NCBI RefSeq assembly: GCF_013283785.1
Contig: NZ_JABCPZ010000012.1
Location: forward strand, 1-64,000
Reading direction: 5' to 3'
Source of the DNA: Nonomuraea antri
GTDB lineage: Bacteria; Actinomycetota; Actinomycetes; Streptosporangiales; Streptosporangiaceae
Length of the DNA: 64,000 nt
Shown: positions 42,827 through 50,323 of the stretch, one piece after another
How the letters are laid out: every line of letters begins with the position of its first letter
How positions within the stretch are numbered: the stretch's first letter is position 1
Made by a program: the position numbers and the translations under genes
The notes under the pieces: generated by a model
What the model saw: only the letters and a program-made list of their open reading frames with translations
What the model was told of the DNA's origin: nothing
Databases searched by the model: none

Positions 42827-42881
42827 CGTTCCGCCTTTCTCGACGCGTGCGAGGAAACCCGCCTCTGGCATGCTCCACCAC

Positions 42882-43514
42882 ATGCGGACTCGGCTGCTCT
42901 TCGTACGTCATGGAGATTCTCACCACCAGCAGGCAGGCGTGATCGGCGGGCCGAAGGGGTGCCGCGGTCTCACCGATACCGGACGCGCTCAAGCCACCCA
43001 CCTCGCGAGCCGGATCACCGCTGAAATCGGCACCGGAAAGGCGGCCATCTACTCGTCGCCTTTGCCGCGGGCGGTGGAAACGGCCGCCGCCATCGCGACG
43101 GCCAGTGGCCTGCCGGTCGCGCAGGACTGCGGGCTCTGCACCTGGCACACGCCATCCGAGGCGGACGGGCTCACCCACGCGGAATTCTCCCGCCGGCTCG
43201 GCGTCGAAGGCGGTGGCATCCATCGTCCCTTTCAGGAAGGCAATGAGACCTGGGCCGAGTTGGTGACCCGCATCAGCCGCGCCATCATCGACCTCGCCCA
43301 TCGCCACCGTGGCGAGAGCGTGGTTCTCGTCGGCCATGCCGAGACGGTCGAGGTCTCGTTCAACGCTCTCGGACTGTTACCGGTCTACCGGTCCTTCGAC
43401 CTGAAGGTGTCGCCCGCGTCGATCACGGAATGGGTCACCGATCAAGATCCGACACAATGGCCGCCGCCGAGGTGGACGCTCATCCGGTACAACGAAAAGA
43501 CTTTCACTGGATGA
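42882..43514 (+). CDS. Histidine phosphatase (phosphoglycerate-mutase-like) protein
   Basis: 210 residues. LLFVRHGDSHHQQ carries the catalytic RHG, IYSSPLPRAVETAAAIA the second Arg, and VLVGHAETVEVSFNALGLLP the second catalytic His. These are the marks of the histidine phosphatase superfamily; the substrate is unknown. It is 15 bases upstream of GPWY copy 4, which however has its own leaderless box. Confidence 0.85.
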   Translation: MRTRLLFVRHGDSHHQQAGVIGGPKGCRGLTDTGRAQATHLASRITAEIGTGKAAIYSSPLPRAVETAAAIATASGLPVAQDCGLCTWHTPSEADGLTHAEFSRRLGVEGGGIHRPFQEGNETWAELVTRISRAIIDLAHRHRGESVVLVGHAETVEVSFNALGLLPVYRSFDLKVSPASITEWVTDQDPTQWPPPRWTLIRYNEKTFTG

Positions 43515-43517
43515 CGT

Positions 43518-43523
43518 TAAGGT
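43518..43523 (+). promoter_or_regulatory. Leaderless -10 box of GPWY copy 4
   Basis: TAAGGT six bases before the GTG at 43530. It overlaps the end of the phosphatase gene region, so copy 4 can be transcribed on its own. Confidence 0.5.
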
Positions 43524-43529
43524 GACGGC

Positions 43530-44120
43530 GTGATCGACAAGCCGCCCGGGTTACCGTTTCTGGTCTTCTGCTCCGGCGGGGCGGCCGTCCTTCTGATCTG
43601 GGCCAGCCACCCGTCCTGGCTGGGGTTCGAGACGTTTCTCTACGGGCTCCCCGTGGGGCTGGTCCTCATCGGTTACTGGGCGCTCCGGATGGCCTGGGCC
43701 GATTACCGGGGTACCGCACCGAGCGGCGCCTTCAACCGTTCGCTCATTCCGTGGTACATCGCCGGCGTCGTATTGCTCGCCTTCATCACCGACGCGCCGT
43801 CGTGGATTCGCTTCACGATCTCGGAACAGAGTTTGGCCGCCTACGTCAGGGCGGTGAACGAGAATCCCGAACGTAGGGAGCCGTGTCACCGGGTGGGCCT
43901 GTACTACGTGTGCGACGGGGCGCGGCACCCGGACCTGCTCACCGAGAAAGAGGTTCCCGGCAGCGTCAGGTTCGCCGTCGGAAACCTGTTGCTGTGCTCC
44001 GACACCGGCCTCCTCTGGCTGCCCGTCGGCGAACCCAGCGAAAGCATGGACAGCGACGGCGAAAGCTACCGCCATATCAAGGGCCGCTGGTACAGCTACA
44101 GCGGCGACGGAAATTGCTGA
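43530..44120 (+). CDS. Small membrane protein, GPWY family copy 4
   Basis: 196 residues. Three helices are followed by TDAPSWIRFTISEQSLAAYV, HRVGLYYVCDG, VPGSVRFAVGNL, GLLWLPVGEP and SYRHIKGRWYSYSGDGNC. GPWY is here GRWY. All other family elements are present, with paired cysteines in the extracytoplasmic half (PCHRVGLYYVC) as in copy 3 (GCRWVGLYRIC). Confidence 0.75.
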   Translation: MIDKPPGLPFLVFCSGGAAVLLIWASHPSWLGFETFLYGLPVGLVLIGYWALRMAWADYRGTAPSGAFNRSLIPWYIAGVVLLAFITDAPSWIRFTISEQSLAAYVRAVNENPERREPCHRVGLYYVCDGARHPDLLTEKEVPGSVRFAVGNLLLCSDTGLLWLPVGEPSESMDSDGESYRHIKGRWYSYSGDGNC

Positions 44121-44137
44121 GCGGCACCGGCCCGCGT

Positions 44138-44671
44138 TCACTCTGCTTGTTCAACGGCCAGGCCGGCCAGCAGGACCTGGAGCGCCTTGCCGCGGCGTTG
44201 CGGCGGCGCCGCGTCGGCCATTCGCATCAGCGCGGCGACGTCGGCCACGTCCACGTCTCGTCGTAGGCGGCCGGCGTCGTGCGCCCGGGCCACCAGCGGC
44301 GCGATCACCTCGGCGGTGACCTCCCGGCCCTTGGCGGCGCTGGGCGGGCTCACTCGGGCCAGCAGGTCGAACAGCTCCAGATCGGACTCCTCCAGCACGC
44401 ACGCCTCGGTGAACACGACCGCGAACGCCTCCCAGGGGTCCGCGATCTCCCGCGCCCGGGCCGCCACCTGCCTGGCGCCGTCGGCGAGCTGGTCGAGCAG
44501 CGCGTCGACCAGGTCGTCCTTTGACGGGAAATGCCGGTAGAAGGTGGTCGCGCCGACCCCGGCCTGCCTGGCGATCTGCTCGATGCTCACGTCCGGTCCG
44601 TGCGCGGCGAAGGCCTCTCGTGCCGCCTGCAGCAGGCGCTGACGGTTGCGCAGCTGGTCCTTGCGCGGCAT
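44138..44671 (-). CDS. TetR-family repressor
   Basis: 177 residues. The N-terminal helix-turn-helix is DVSIEQIARQAGVGATTFYR with HFPSKDDLVDALLDQLADGA after it; the ligand-binding half is helical (ELFDLLARVSPPSA). GGGGGAGG precedes the ATG. It diverges from the zinc-type oxidoreductase at 44763; a palindrome in between is its likely operator. Confidence 0.9.
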   Translation of the reverse strand: MPRKDQLRNRQRLLQAAREAFAAHGPDVSIEQIARQAGVGATTFYRHFPSKDDLVDALLDQLADGARQVAARAREIADPWEAFAVVFTEACVLEESDLELFDLLARVSPPSAAKGREVTAEVIAPLVARAHDAGRLRRDVDVADVAALMRMADAAPPQRRGKALQVLLAGLAVEQAE

Positions 44672-44685
44672 GTGACCTCCCCCAC

Positions 44686-44742
44686 AAACGGTAGTGCTAC
44701 TACCGTTTCTCTCTCTACGATCCGGTGGCAACACTACCGTTT
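44686..44742. promoter_or_regulatory. TetR operator: 23-bp palindrome plus half-site
   Basis: AAACGGTAGT-GCT-ACTACCGTTT (44686-44708) is a perfect dyad; the half-site ACTACCGTTT recurs at 44733-44742. Both lie between the divergent TetR and oxidoreductase genes, fitting control of both by the TetR protein. Confidence 0.75.
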
Positions 44743-44762
44743 CTTGTCCGAGGAGTATCGCC

Positions 44763-45677
44763 ATGCGTGCGCTCGTCCCCACCGGGAAGACCGGCCGGCT
44801 CACCGAACTCGCCGAGCTTCCCGACCCGATCCCGGCCGCCGGCCAGGCTCTCGTCCGCGTCCGGCATTTCTCGCTCAACCGCCCCGACTACCTCTACCTG
44901 GCCACTCCCGGCACCGACTTCCGGCCCGGCATCGACGCGGTCGGCACCGTGGAGATCCCCGCCGACGGCGGGCCGGCGCGCGGCACGCCGGTCGTCTTCC
45001 ACCTGCCCAGCGGCGGCGCGGCGGCCGAGCTCGTCGCCGTCCCCGCCGACAGCCTCGCGCCCCTGCCCGCCGGGCTCTCTCCCGAGATCGCCGCCTGCCT
45101 CCCGCTGGCGGGCATGGTCGCGCTGCGCCTGCTCAAGGCGGCGGGCCCGCTGTCCGGACGGCGACTGCTGGCCACCGGCGCGACCGGCGGCGTCGGGCAG
45201 TTCCTCGTCCAGCTCGCCATCGCGGCCGGCGCGCAGATCACCGTCGTCGCCCGCGAGGACGACGCCTGGCGCCACCTCGCCCAGGCCGGCGCCACGGTCG
45301 TCCACGACGTGCACGCCCTGCCCGCCGCCACTTTCGACGTCGTCCTGGAATCGGTCGGTGGCACGCTCGGCTCGGCCGCGGCCACCCGGCTGCGCCAGGG
45401 CGGCCTGTTCCTCTGGTACGGCCAGGCCGGCGGCCAACCGCTGACGCTGGACTTCTTCCAGCTCCTGGGCGGCGGCATGGAACTGACCCTGCGGCACTTC
45501 GTCTACCTGGGCCACTCCGACGACCGCGACGACCTCGCCACTCTGCTCGACCTGGCAGCCGCCGGAACCCTGCAGGTCGAGATCGGTCACCGGGGACCCT
45601 GGCAGGAGACGTCCGACGTCCTGGAGTCGATGGCGGCGGGCCGGCTGCGCGGCAAGGCCGTGCTGACGATCACCTGA
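44763..45677 (+). CDS. Zinc-independent MDR-family NADPH:quinone oxidoreductase
   Basis: 304 residues. The catalytic-domain segment FSLNRPDYLYLATPGTDFRP and the nucleotide-binding motif LLATGATGGVGQFLVQLAIA identify a quinone-reductase-like medium-chain dehydrogenase. The structural-zinc cysteines are absent. It probably reduces quinones or enones with NADPH, under control of the divergent TetR gene. The ATG at 44763 follows CGAGGAG. Confidence 0.88.
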   Translation: MRALVPTGKTGRLTELAELPDPIPAAGQALVRVRHFSLNRPDYLYLATPGTDFRPGIDAVGTVEIPADGGPARGTPVVFHLPSGGAAAELVAVPADSLAPLPAGLSPEIAACLPLAGMVALRLLKAAGPLSGRRLLATGATGGVGQFLVQLAIAAGAQITVVAREDDAWRHLAQAGATVVHDVHALPAATFDVVLESVGGTLGSAAATRLRQGGLFLWYGQAGGQPLTLDFFQLLGGGMELTLRHFVYLGHSDDRDDLATLLDLAAAGTLQVEIGHRGPWQETSDVLESMAAGRLRGKAVLTIT

Positions 45678-45688
45678 GCCGCGGGCGG

Positions 45689-46534
45689 TCAGGAGTGCTG
45701 GACGATCGTCTCCACGGGACGGTCAGGGCACGTCACGCAGACGAAGACGAACATCGATCCCGCGTCGCCGATCGTGATGTCCGCCGGTTCCTGCAGCTCC
45801 GGGACCTGGTAGGGGCCGAGTAGGTGCTGTTCCTCCAGTGGCGTCCAGGCCCGGCCGGACTCGGCGTCGTGTTCGCGGCTCGCGACGGTGAGCAGGTGCG
45901 ACATCTCGTGGCCGCGGGCGCACTCCATCGGCATCGGGTCCTGGATCCAGTGGACCCAGCCGCCGACCTTGGTGCCCGGCGCCGTGGACAGGTGGTACTG
46001 GTAGCTCCAGCCGGAGTCCTCGATCCGTTCGTCCAGGCTTTCCGGCAGCGTCCATGCGGACGGGTACTCCCGCACGCGTTCCGGAGACAGCACGCACGGC
46101 AGGGGCAGGTAGTCCGCCTCGGACTCCACCGGCTCCGGCGCCTCGGTGCGGACGCCGGTGACGAGCCGCGAGTCCCGCCAGGTCACGTGGAGCACGGGCG
46201 CGTGATCGGGCTCGTGACTCGTGGGGCACCACAACACCTGGCACAGGTCCGTTGCGGCGGGGAACGGCAGTTCCGGGACATCTCGGGCATAGATCTGCAG
46301 GACGGGCACCATCGCCACCCGCCCGAAGACTCCCGACGGGTCCGCGTGTTGCGACGCCTCGCAGTACGGCCAAGCCTCGTCCGCGGGCCACAGCAGCGGG
46401 CCGCCCATGGAACTCTCGGTGACGGCGGGAGCTCCGCGGCGGGGGTGCAGCCGGACCGTGGTGCGGCCCTGCCCGGCCAGTTCCGGGACGAGCGCCGCCA
46501 CGTCCACCGGCGCGGACGGAGTCGTCAGTCGCAC
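45689..46534 (-). CDS. DUF1963-like protein (intact paralogue)
   Basis: 281 residues: SMGGPLLWPADEAWPYCEAS, VPVLQIYARDVPELPFPAAT, KVGGWVHWIQDPMPMECARG and a final FVFVCVTCPDRPVETI. The GGPLxWP..., Q...D.PxLPFP and KxGG.xxWxQ elements are those of DUF1963. It starts with GTG behind GGGGGGAG. A frameshifted copy is at 35788-36658. The cysteine pairs may bind zinc. Role unknown. Confidence 0.75.
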   Translation of the reverse strand: MRLTTPSAPVDVAALVPELAGQGRTTVRLHPRRGAPAVTESSMGGPLLWPADEAWPYCEASQHADPSGVFGRVAMVPVLQIYARDVPELPFPAATDLCQVLWCPTSHEPDHAPVLHVTWRDSRLVTGVRTEAPEPVESEADYLPLPCVLSPERVREYPSAWTLPESLDERIEDSGWSYQYHLSTAPGTKVGGWVHWIQDPMPMECARGHEMSHLLTVASREHDAESGRAWTPLEEQHLLGPYQVPELQEPADITIGDAGSMFVFVCVTCPDRPVETIVQHS

Positions 46535-46597
46535 GCGGTCTCCCCCCGATCGTCAAGAATGCCGCCGAACTACCCGATACCGTAGGGCAGCGCGCGA

Positions 46598-46924
46598 TCA
46601 GTCGGCGTCCCGGCGCCGCCGTTTCACGTGCCTCACCAGGTACGGGCCCGCCCACGCCTGGAACCATCCCGCCCCCATCAGAAGCAGGACGAGGACGATC
46701 GGATTCATCAGCTCCACCGGCAGGACGTCCCAGAGCTGCCAGATCCCCCACCCGATGGGGAAGGTGAGGAAGAGGAGCGCGACCCCCGACAGCAGGATCG
46801 GATCCTGAACCGTCAGCAGGACCACGATCGAGTAGACGCCCACCGCCAGCACCAGACCGGCGTAGATGAGCGCGACGCATCCCAGCGGACCGGGTTCGCG
46901 GAACTTCGTCACTCTGGGCTCCAT
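46598..46924 (-). CDS. Small hypothetical membrane protein
   Basis: 108 residues with three membrane segments (CVALIYAGLVLAVGVYSIVV, ILLSGVALLFLTFPIGWGIW, MNPIVLVLLLMGAGWFQAWA) and a basic C-terminus (VKRRRRDAD). It is isolated between the DUF1963-like and CadD genes. Function unknown. Confidence 0.65.
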   Translation of the reverse strand: MEPRVTKFREPGPLGCVALIYAGLVLAVGVYSIVVLLTVQDPILLSGVALLFLTFPIGWGIWQLWDVLPVELMNPIVLVLLLMGAGWFQAWAGPYLVRHVKRRRRDAD

Positions 46925-47004
46925 GCTTCGACCTGGGGCTGGAGCGCCGAGTGTATGCGCGTCCCGGTGCCGGGGTTCACCATGCACACCCCGCCTCGAA
47001 AGTT

Positions 47005-47613
47005 CTACAGCCCGAAGGCGCCGCCCTCGATCAGGATGAGCAGGCCGACGCCGATCAGCACGACCGGCAGCAGAATGTGACCCCACCTGCTCAAGGCCTC
47101 GGCGACGATCGGCCGGGTGGCGAAGAACCGGCCGGCGAGACACCACACGGCCACCAAAGTCAGAAAAACGGCGACGTAGACGGTCATCGAGCCGAGGCCG
47201 GCGGTGGCGAAGACCGGGACGTACACGCCGATGTTGTCGCCGCCATTCGCGAAGGTGACCGCGGCGACCTCCAGGGCCTTCGGCCCACCGGCATGCTTCT
47301 CGGCCGTCGGCCCGTCGCCGTCGTGCCCGTTGCGGCGCTCCTTCCACGCCTGCCGGCCTGCCTTGACGCCCAGGGCCAGCGGGAGCAGACCCAGGTACGG
47401 CAGGACCGGCTCGGGAAGGAAGGTGGCGCCGAAAGCCACGGCCACCGCGACGGCCACGATGCCCAGGAAGCCGAGATACTGACCGGCCACCACCCGCGCG
47501 GCGGCTCCGCGCCGTCCCGCGCCCTGGGCGAAGAACAACGCCAGGAGCAGAAGGTCGTCGACGTTCGTGACGGCGAACAATCCCACCGCTTGCCCGATGA
47601 TGCCCGCGTTCAC
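47005..47613 (-). CDS. CadD-family cadmium/cation resistance transporter
   Basis: 202 residues, about five or six helices. FAVTNVDDLLLLALFFAQ at the start, VVAGQYLGFLGIVAVAV, and AAVTFANGGDNIGVYVPVFA in the middle are CadD signatures with conserved acidic pairs. It probably exports or sequesters heavy-metal cations. A GTG start lies behind AGGGGAC. No ArsR or CmtR regulator is adjacent. Confidence 0.9.
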   Translation of the reverse strand: MNAGIIGQAVGLFAVTNVDDLLLLALFFAQGAGRRGAAARVVAGQYLGFLGIVAVAVAVAFGATFLPEPVLPYLGLLPLALGVKAGRQAWKERRNGHDGDGPTAEKHAGGPKALEVAAVTFANGGDNIGVYVPVFATAGLGSMTVYVAVFLTLVAVWCLAGRFFATRPIVAEALSRWGHILLPVVLIGVGLLILIEGGAFGL

Positions 47614-47658
47614 GACGAGACGTCCCCTTCCACGGCAGGATGTCCCGGCGACACTACC

Positions 47659-47720
47659 GGCCCGGCCTGCTCACCACCGGCCTGGCGTGCTCACCACCCG
47701 GGCCTGGCGTGCTCACCACC
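47659..47720. repeat. 20-22 bp tandem repeat at the P450 3' end
   Basis: Three units of GGCCTGGCGTGCTCACCACC (first unit GGCCCGGCCTGCTCACCACC). The last unit includes the stop codon of the P450 gene. Confidence 0.65.
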
Positions 47721-48915
47721 GGACCGGCACCGCCACCAGCCCGCCGACCACCAGCCCTTCCCGCCGTCTGAGCTCGTCGGCGGGTACGGCCAGCTCCAGC
47801 GCGGGCAGCCGCGCCAGCAGCACCTCCAGGACGGTCTGCAGTTCGACGCGGGCGAGCGCCTGGCCCAGGCAGGAGTGCGGGCCGACGCCGAAGGCCACGT
47901 GCGGATTGGGCGAGCGGTCCAGGCTCATCCGCTCGGCCTGCTCGAACTGCCGCTCGTCGCGGTTCGCCGCGGCCATGCTGCAGATCACGGTCGTGCCCTT
48001 CGGCAGGATCTCGCCCGCGACCTCGACCTCCTCGCTCAGGTAGCGCGGCATGCCGAAGCCGGGGTTGGCGTCGAAGCGCAGCACCTCCTCCACCGCCGGA
48101 CGGACCAGCGCCCGGTCGGCCAGCAACGCCTCCCACCGTGCCCGATCGGCCAGCAACAGCGCGGCCATCTTGCCGATCATGTTCGCGGTGGTCTCGTGCC
48201 CGGCCACGAGCAGCGCCTTGGACGTGCCCAGGATGAGCTTCTCGGTCAGCCGGCCGTCGAGGCCCGCGACCATCGACAGCAGCTCGCTGATCAGGTCGTC
48301 CTGGCCAGGTGCGGCCTGCTTGGCCCGCAGCAGCGCGAGCAGGTAGGCGTCGAAGTCGGCCTGGGCGGCGTCGATCTCGTCCTGGGCGAACCTGGTCATG
48401 CTGAGCATCGTGTCCGACCAGTACGCGAACCTGTCGCGGTCGGAGTCCGGCACGCCCAGCAGGTCACAGATCACCCAGACCGGCAGCGGGAAGCCGACGC
48501 CGCTCACCAGGTCGGCGGGCGCGCCCTCGGCGGTCATGCGCTCGACCAGGTGCTCGGTCATCGCCTTGATCCCGGGCTGCAGCGCGATGACCCGTTTGGC
48601 GGTGAACGCCCGGCCCACGAGCTGGCGCCAGGCGCGGTGCTCGTCGCCGCTCATGCTGCGGCCGCCGCTGCCGAACACCCCGCCGGACTCGTTCGCGGTC
48701 ACGCGGGCGGCGTCCGGGGCGTCGAGCTGACGGGTGAAGCGCGGGTCGGACAGGACCTGCTTGACGTCGGCGTACCGGGTGAGCAGGAGCGCGTGGTCGC
48801 CGCTGGCCAACCGGATCGGCGCGACGGGGCAGGCGTCGCGCAGCTCCGCCCACTCGGGCGGCGGTTCGAGCGGGCTCGGGCCGGCGAACGGGTACGAGGG
48901 CGGGGCGCCGGACAC
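47713..48915 (-). CDS. Cytochrome P450
   Basis: 400 residues, the usual bacterial class. The I-helix oxygen motif is LVAGHETTANM, the ExxR charge pair lies in EEVLRFD with the PxR at GMPRYLS, and the haem-ligand loop is FGVGPHSCLGQALARVEL with the axial Cys. No signal or membrane anchor. It is cytosolic and needs separate ferredoxin and reductase, which are not nearby. The substrate is unknown. GGAGG is five bases before the GTG. Confidence 0.95.
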   Translation of the reverse strand: MSGAPPSYPFAGPSPLEPPPEWAELRDACPVAPIRLASGDHALLLTRYADVKQVLSDPRFTRQLDAPDAARVTANESGGVFGSGGRSMSGDEHRAWRQLVGRAFTAKRVIALQPGIKAMTEHLVERMTAEGAPADLVSGVGFPLPVWVICDLLGVPDSDRDRFAYWSDTMLSMTRFAQDEIDAAQADFDAYLLALLRAKQAAPGQDDLISELLSMVAGLDGRLTEKLILGTSKALLVAGHETTANMIGKMAALLLADRARWEALLADRALVRPAVEEVLRFDANPGFGMPRYLSEEVEVAGEILPKGTTVICSMAAANRDERQFEQAERMSLDRSPNPHVAFGVGPHSCLGQALARVELQTVLEVLLARLPALELAVPADELRRREGLVVGGLVAVPVRW

Positions 48916-48988
48916 ATGGCCTCCAAGAGCGCGGATGGCGCACAGTTAAGTCACTGGGATCAAAGCGGTCAATCGAACGCTCCGGTTG

Positions 48989-49129
48989 GTGAGCTGGCTC
49001 GCGTTGTGGTTCGTCGAGCCGGCCGGCCACAAGTCGGACGGCGATCTTCGTCCCGAGACTGAACCGGTCGCCATCGAGACGCTCTTCCGCCTGATCGAGG
49101 AGTTCTTCAGCCGCTCCGATGGCGGTTGA
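48989..49129 (+). other. Possible gene fragment
   Basis: A 46-residue open frame (LALWFVEPAGHKSDGDLRPE, then VAIETLFRLIEEFFSRSDGG) with a natural-looking C-terminus, no ribosome site and no family. It may be the tail of a lost regulator or transporter gene. Confidence 0.25.
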
Positions 49130-49138
49130 GCCCGGGGG

Positions 49139-49492
49139 TCAGCGGGCTTCGAGGGCTGCTGTGAGGGCGGCTGCGATCTCCGTGACGTCGAGTTCGACCA
49201 GGACGGCGTCACCGTCCACGGCGGTTCCGCGTTCGGTGATGGCGAGGCCGATCAGGGCGAGCGCGCCCGCCTGATCGCGAACGCCGCGCTGTTCATGGGT
49301 CTCACCACGGAGATCACCGAGGTCCCCGGGCTCGTCGCGTTCCCAGGCCGCGACGGCGGCAGCCGCCAGATCCCCAGGAATGCGTACCGGCAAGCGGGAC
49401 ACCTGAGGCTCAAGCCGGCGCCCGATCTCCGCGAGCACCGCACCATCCCGCCGGTACCTGGCGTACTGCGCGGACTCCTCCACGGCACTCAC
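49139..49492 (-). CDS. Hypothetical protein downstream of cutA
   Basis: 117 residues: VEESAQYARYRRDGAVLAEI and RIPGDLAAAAVAAWERDE, then a final ELDVTEIAAALTAALEAR. Helical and soluble. Its GTG overlaps the cutA stop (GTGA), so it is translated with cutA. No family recognised. Confidence 0.6.
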   Translation of the reverse strand: MSAVEESAQYARYRRDGAVLAEIGRRLEPQVSRLPVRIPGDLAAAAVAAWERDEPGDLGDLRGETHEQRGVRDQAGALALIGLAITERGTAVDGDAVLVELDVTEIAAALTAALEAR

Positions 49493-49815
49493 GATCCGCT
49501 CGCGATCTCTCGGTCGATCCAGGCCAGGTAATCGGCGCTGCCCGCGACGACCGGGACCGCGATGATCTCGGGAACGTCGTAGGAGTGGACCTCCCGCACC
49601 CGGGCGGCGAGTTCGTCGAAGCGCGCGGACGTGCTCTTCAGCAGCACCAGCCACTCCTCGGCCTCTTCGAGCCGGCCCTCCCACCAGTACGTCGACCTGA
49701 TCGGCCCGACGACCTGGGCGCAGGCCGCGAGGCGGCGCCCGACCACCGCTCGGCAGATCTCGCCAGCCTCGTCCCGATCGCCCGCGGTGACATGGACCTC
49801 GATGTAATCGGCCAC
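49489..49815 (-). CDS. cutA: CutA1 divalent-cation tolerance protein
   Basis: 108 residues, ferredoxin-like trimer family: YIEVHVTAGDRDEAGEICRA, LAACAQVVGPIRSTYWWEGR and VPEIIAVPVVAGSADYLAWI. CutA proteins are linked to metal tolerance and possibly signalling. The GTG at 49815 is fixed by a TAAGGT box seven bases upstream. It is coupled to an unknown gene downstream. Confidence 0.92.
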   Translation of the reverse strand: MADYIEVHVTAGDRDEAGEICRAVVGRRLAACAQVVGPIRSTYWWEGRLEEAEEWLVLLKSTSARFDELAARVREVHSYDVPEIIAVPVVAGSADYLAWIDREIASGS

Positions 49816-49822
49816 GCACCCA

Positions 49823-49828
49823 ACCTTA
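49823..49828 (-). promoter_or_regulatory. Leaderless -10 box of cutA
   Basis: TAAGGT on the minus strand, seven bases before the GTG at 49815. Confidence 0.5.
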
Positions 49829-49860
49829 CGAGGCAGGGAGAAAAGCTGCATGATGAGCGA

Positions 49861-50166
49861 GTGCTGACCGAGTCGGAGGCCCGGGTCATCGCTGCGGCGG
49901 AGGTGGCCCGGCTGCGCCGTGACATGGGCCGATGGTTCGCCGACGATGTCGAGTTCGTCATCATCGGCATGGAGGAATACCCGGTCGGATGGGTCTACTA
50001 CTACCAGTCCAGCAAGTACCTGAAGTCGGGCAGAATCCGGGATTCGCTCGCCGGTAACGCGCCGATCCTGGTCGACCGCCGCGACGGCACGGCGGTACTC
50101 ACGGGGACCGCGGACGACATCGAGCACTACGTCCGCGAGTACGAACGCGAGCACCCGCTGAGCTAG
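49861..50166 (+). CDS. YrhB/Imm35-like protein
   Basis: 101 residues: SEARVIAAAEVARLRRDMGR, VIIGMEEYPVGWVYYYQSSK and LAGNAPILVDRRDGTAVLTG, then a YVREYE end. The pattern (helix, GWVFxY-x-S, GNAPILVDR-x-DG) is that of YrhB/Imm35 immunity-type proteins. It lies outside the tRNA-Gly island. It starts with GTG with no clear ribosome site. Confidence 0.68.
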   Translation: MLTESEARVIAAAEVARLRRDMGRWFADDVEFVIIGMEEYPVGWVYYYQSSKYLKSGRIRDSLAGNAPILVDRRDGTAVLTGTADDIEHYVREYEREHPLS

Positions 50167-50323
50167 AGGCGCGTCAGCCGGCGGCGGCGCGAATCGCAGC
50201 GGGCCAGGCGCCGACGACCCCGGGATCGCGCCCTCCGTCACAAAGCATGATCAATCTAGCGCGGTTAGCGGATTTCACGCAGGGGATCATTCTCTTCACG
50301 CTGTGTAGTGACCACGTGGAGGC

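Noticed and set aside
46951..49062. 703-codon plus-strand open frame
   Set aside because: Shadow of the CadD and P450 genes on the other strand.
48989..49129. TetR C-terminal gene fragment
   Set aside because: The frame looks protein-like but there is no DNA-binding part and no convincing family match, so it is listed only as a possible fragment.
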